A DNA stretch of 7,572 nt, taken from assembly GCA_030594505.1 (NCBI GenBank), contig JAUVFC010000083.1, forward strand, positions 1 through 7,572, in the 5' to 3' direction. This DNA comes from Desulfobacterales bacterium (GTDB taxonomy: Bacteria > Desulfobacterota > Desulfobacteria > Desulfobacterales > C00003106). Of this stretch, positions 6,197-7,572 are shown piece by piece. The position numbers and the translations under genes were made by a program. The notes beneath the pieces are model-generated. The model was not told the DNA's origin. It was given only the letters and a program-made list of their open reading frames with translations, and made no database searches. The first letter of the stretch is position 1. Each line of letters starts with the position of its first letter.

Positions 6197-6382
6197 ATGT
6201 TTACGCCAACTATAGACGCAGAGAAGTGTATTGGGTGTGGTGAATGTATTGACGTATGTCCGGCGGACGTGTGTGAAATTCAGGATGAAAAAGCTGTAGT
6301 GGTAAATGGTGAAGAATGTCTCGGATGTGAAAGTTGTGTCGAAGTTTGTGAGCAGGATGCTATCACGGTAGAAGAGACCTAA
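6197..6382 (+). CDS. 2[4Fe-4S] ferredoxin
   Basis: This is a 61-residue, acidic, cytosolic electron carrier of the small bacterial (clostridial-type) ferredoxin family. The first cluster motif is C11-x2-C14-x2-C17-x3-C21-P and the second is C41-x2-C44-x2-C47-x3-C51. In the usual crossed arrangement, the first three Cys of one motif and the last of the other hold each cluster. The second motif is followed by Glu rather than Pro, and there is an extra Cys at 26. The strong AGGAGG at 6181-6186, its own promoter-like sequence and a terminator right after it suggest a separately and probably highly expressed single-gene unit. In an anaerobe such proteins serve oxidoreductases of central metabolism. 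No specific partner is encoded here. Confidence 0.96.
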   Translation: MFTPTIDAEKCIGCGECIDVCPADVCEIQDEKAVVVNGEECLGCESCVEVCEQDAITVEET

Positions 6383-6406
6383 AATTCCAACTATCCAATT
6401 TGATCG

Positions 6407-6441
6407 GCCCCTGGCCTTATTAGACCAGGGGCTTATTTTTT
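6407..6441 (+). terminator. intrinsic (Rho-independent) terminator after the ferredoxin gene
   Basis: GCCCCTGG at 6407-6414 pairs perfectly with CCAGGGGC at 6425-6432 around a 10-base loop, and TTATTTTTT (6433-6441) follows directly. The G+C-rich stem with a T-tract is a textbook intrinsic terminator, starting 24 bases after the ferredoxin stop. It ends only 15 bases before the next ATG, so it also sits where it could limit transcription entering the aminotransferase gene. Confidence 0.92.
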
Positions 6442-6456
6442 CAAGGATAATATACA

Positions 6457-7569
6457 ATGCAAGTACCGTTGCTCGACCTGAAAGGCCAATATCCAACCAT
6501 TAAAGAAGATATCTTGACTGTTGCGAAAGAAATCTTTGAAAGCCAATATTTTATACTTGGGCCCCATGTACAGAAGCTTGAAGAAGCAATTGCCGAATAT
6601 TGTCAGTGTCCATATGCCGTTGGTGTTTCCTCCGGAACCGATGCACTCCTGATCTCTTTGATGGCCGCGCAAATCGGCCCCGGAGACGAAGTAATCACCA
6701 CGCCATACACCTTTTTTGCCACAGCAGGGGTAATTGCGCGCGTGGGGGCGACCCCTGTATTTGTTGATATAAAGGAAGATACCTACAATATTGACCCCGT
6801 ATTGATTGAAGCCCGGATCACCGAAAGGACCAGGGCAATTATGCCGGTCCATCTCTACGGTCAGTGCGCGGATATGGATCCTATTATGGATATAGCCCGC
6901 AAGCGCTCCCTTGTGGTAATTGAAGATGCGGCCCAGGCGATCGGCGCTGAATACAAAAAAAAGCGCGCAGGTTCGATGGGAGACTTTGGTTGCTTCTCAT
7001 TTTTTCCTTCCAAAAATCTTGGCGCATTCGGGGATGGCGGAATAGTGACCACCCGATCAAAGGAGTATTATGACCTGCTGAAAACGCTTCGGGTTCACGG
7101 ATCAAGTCCAAAGTACTTTCATAAAATGATCGGAGGAAATTTTAGACTGGATGCCCTGCAGGCGGCTATTGTCTTTGTTAAGCTAAAGTATCTCGACACA
7201 TGGACGGAGAAAAGGCAGGCCAATGCAAAACAATATCGGAAACTGTTCCGTGAACAAGGCCTTGATCGGACCATGGGGCTTCCGCGGGAGGTCGAAAATC
7301 TGCATATTTATAATCAGTTTACTATATTGGCGCCTGATCAACGGGACGAATTGAAAGCGTACCTCGCCGATTCCGGTATCGGTACAGAGATCTATTATCC
7401 TGTCCCGATGCACCTCCAGGAATGTTTCAGGCCGCTTGGATATAAGAAGGGCGATTTTCCGGTGGCAGAAGATGCGGCCCGGAGGACGCTGGCGCTTCCG
7501 ATCTATCCGGAAATCCCCGATGAACAACAGGCGTACGTTGTTGAAAAGATTAAAGCCTTTTATACGTAA
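6457..7569 (+). CDS. DegT/DnrJ/EryC1 family sugar-nucleotide aminotransferase
   Basis: This is a complete 370-residue, cytosolic, PLP-dependent enzyme of the family that transfers an amino group (usually from glutamate) onto keto-sugars bound to nucleotides, for O-antigen, capsule or glycan sugars. Motifs: PLLDLKGQY at the N-terminus, SSGTDALL 58-65, DEVITTPYTFFATA, PVHLYGQCADMDPI, EDAAQAIGA with D157 (PLP ring nitrogen) and Q160, and FFPSKNLGAFGDGG with K186 as the Schiff-base lysine. HGSSPKYFHKMIGGNFRLD (214-232) and LQAA are the substrate-side signature. The general pattern is closest, from memory, to WbpE/WlbC-type enzymes acting on UDP-3-keto-GlcNAcA, but the exact sugar cannot be assigned. 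AAGGA at 6443-6446/7 lies about 9 bases before the ATG. The stop is 3 bases from the window end, so partner genes such as a dehydrogenase or acetyltransferase may follow outside. Confidence 0.94.
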   Translation: MQVPLLDLKGQYPTIKEDILTVAKEIFESQYFILGPHVQKLEEAIAEYCQCPYAVGVSSGTDALLISLMAAQIGPGDEVITTPYTFFATAGVIARVGATPVFVDIKEDTYNIDPVLIEARITERTRAIMPVHLYGQCADMDPIMDIARKRSLVVIEDAAQAIGAEYKKKRAGSMGDFGCFSFFPSKNLGAFGDGGIVTTRSKEYYDLLKTLRVHGSSPKYFHKMIGGNFRLDALQAAIVFVKLKYLDTWTEKRQANAKQYRKLFREQGLDRTMGLPREVENLHIYNQFTILAPDQRDELKAYLADSGIGTEIYYPVPMHLQECFRPLGYKKGDFPVAEDAARRTLALPIYPEIPDEQQAYVVEKIKAFYT

Positions 7570-7572
7570 AAA

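Noticed and set aside
6122..6496. Reverse-strand open frame of 124 codons across the ferredoxin gene and terminator
   Set aside because: It spans a promoter-like gap, a certain ferredoxin gene and an intrinsic terminator, and the translation is low in recognisable structure.

Overview
The window (roughly half G+C, densely coding, every recognised gene on the + strand) looks like ordinary chromosome from a Gram-negative anaerobe, most likely of the Desulfobacterota (the former Deltaproteobacteria, Syntrophus-like). That placement is inference. It rests on a cysteine synthase/cysteinyl-tRNA synthetase fusion, a small acidic 2[4Fe-4S] ferredoxin, an exported FGE-sulfatase-domain protein, and a perfect palindrome with a TGACTTCGTAAAAAG core that I recall as a dispersed repeat in such genomes. 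None of this was checked by a search.

Layout. Bases 1-181 are an open frame without a start that may be the tail of an upstream gene. thiL (244-1251, thiamine-monophosphate kinase) overlaps by 4 bases a gene for an exported FGE-sulfatase/SUMF1-domain protein (1248-2162). A 146-base gap follows, holding a small inverted repeat and a 39-base perfect palindrome. Next comes a tight cluster: a HIT-family protein (2309-2719), then after 2 bases a 766-residue CysK-CysS fusion (2722-5022), then after 28 bases an unrecognised 342-residue soluble protein (5051-6079). After an AT-rich promoter-like gap come a 61-residue ferredoxin (6197-6382), a clear intrinsic terminator, and a complete DegT/DnrJ/EryC1 nucleotide-sugar aminotransferase gene (6457-7569).

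The most interesting object is the fusion. Its cysteine synthase half has all the expected PLP-enzyme motifs. Its cysteinyl-tRNA synthetase half is full length and keeps the residues that bind zinc and cysteine. However, the first His of HIGH is replaced (DIGQ), KMSKS is replaced by NVESA, and the glycine-rich loop before the PHHENE motif is changed. This suggests a synthetase fold that can still hold cysteine but probably cannot make cysteinyl-adenylate, attached to the enzyme that makes cysteine. A cysteine-sensing or product-handling role is the simplest inference. The adjacent HIT protein belongs to a family that includes aminoacyl-adenylate hydrolases, and the unknown 342-residue protein follows, so the three may form a functional unit.

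The other genes are conventional: thiamine diphosphate synthesis, an envelope protein, electron transfer, and surface-sugar biosynthesis.
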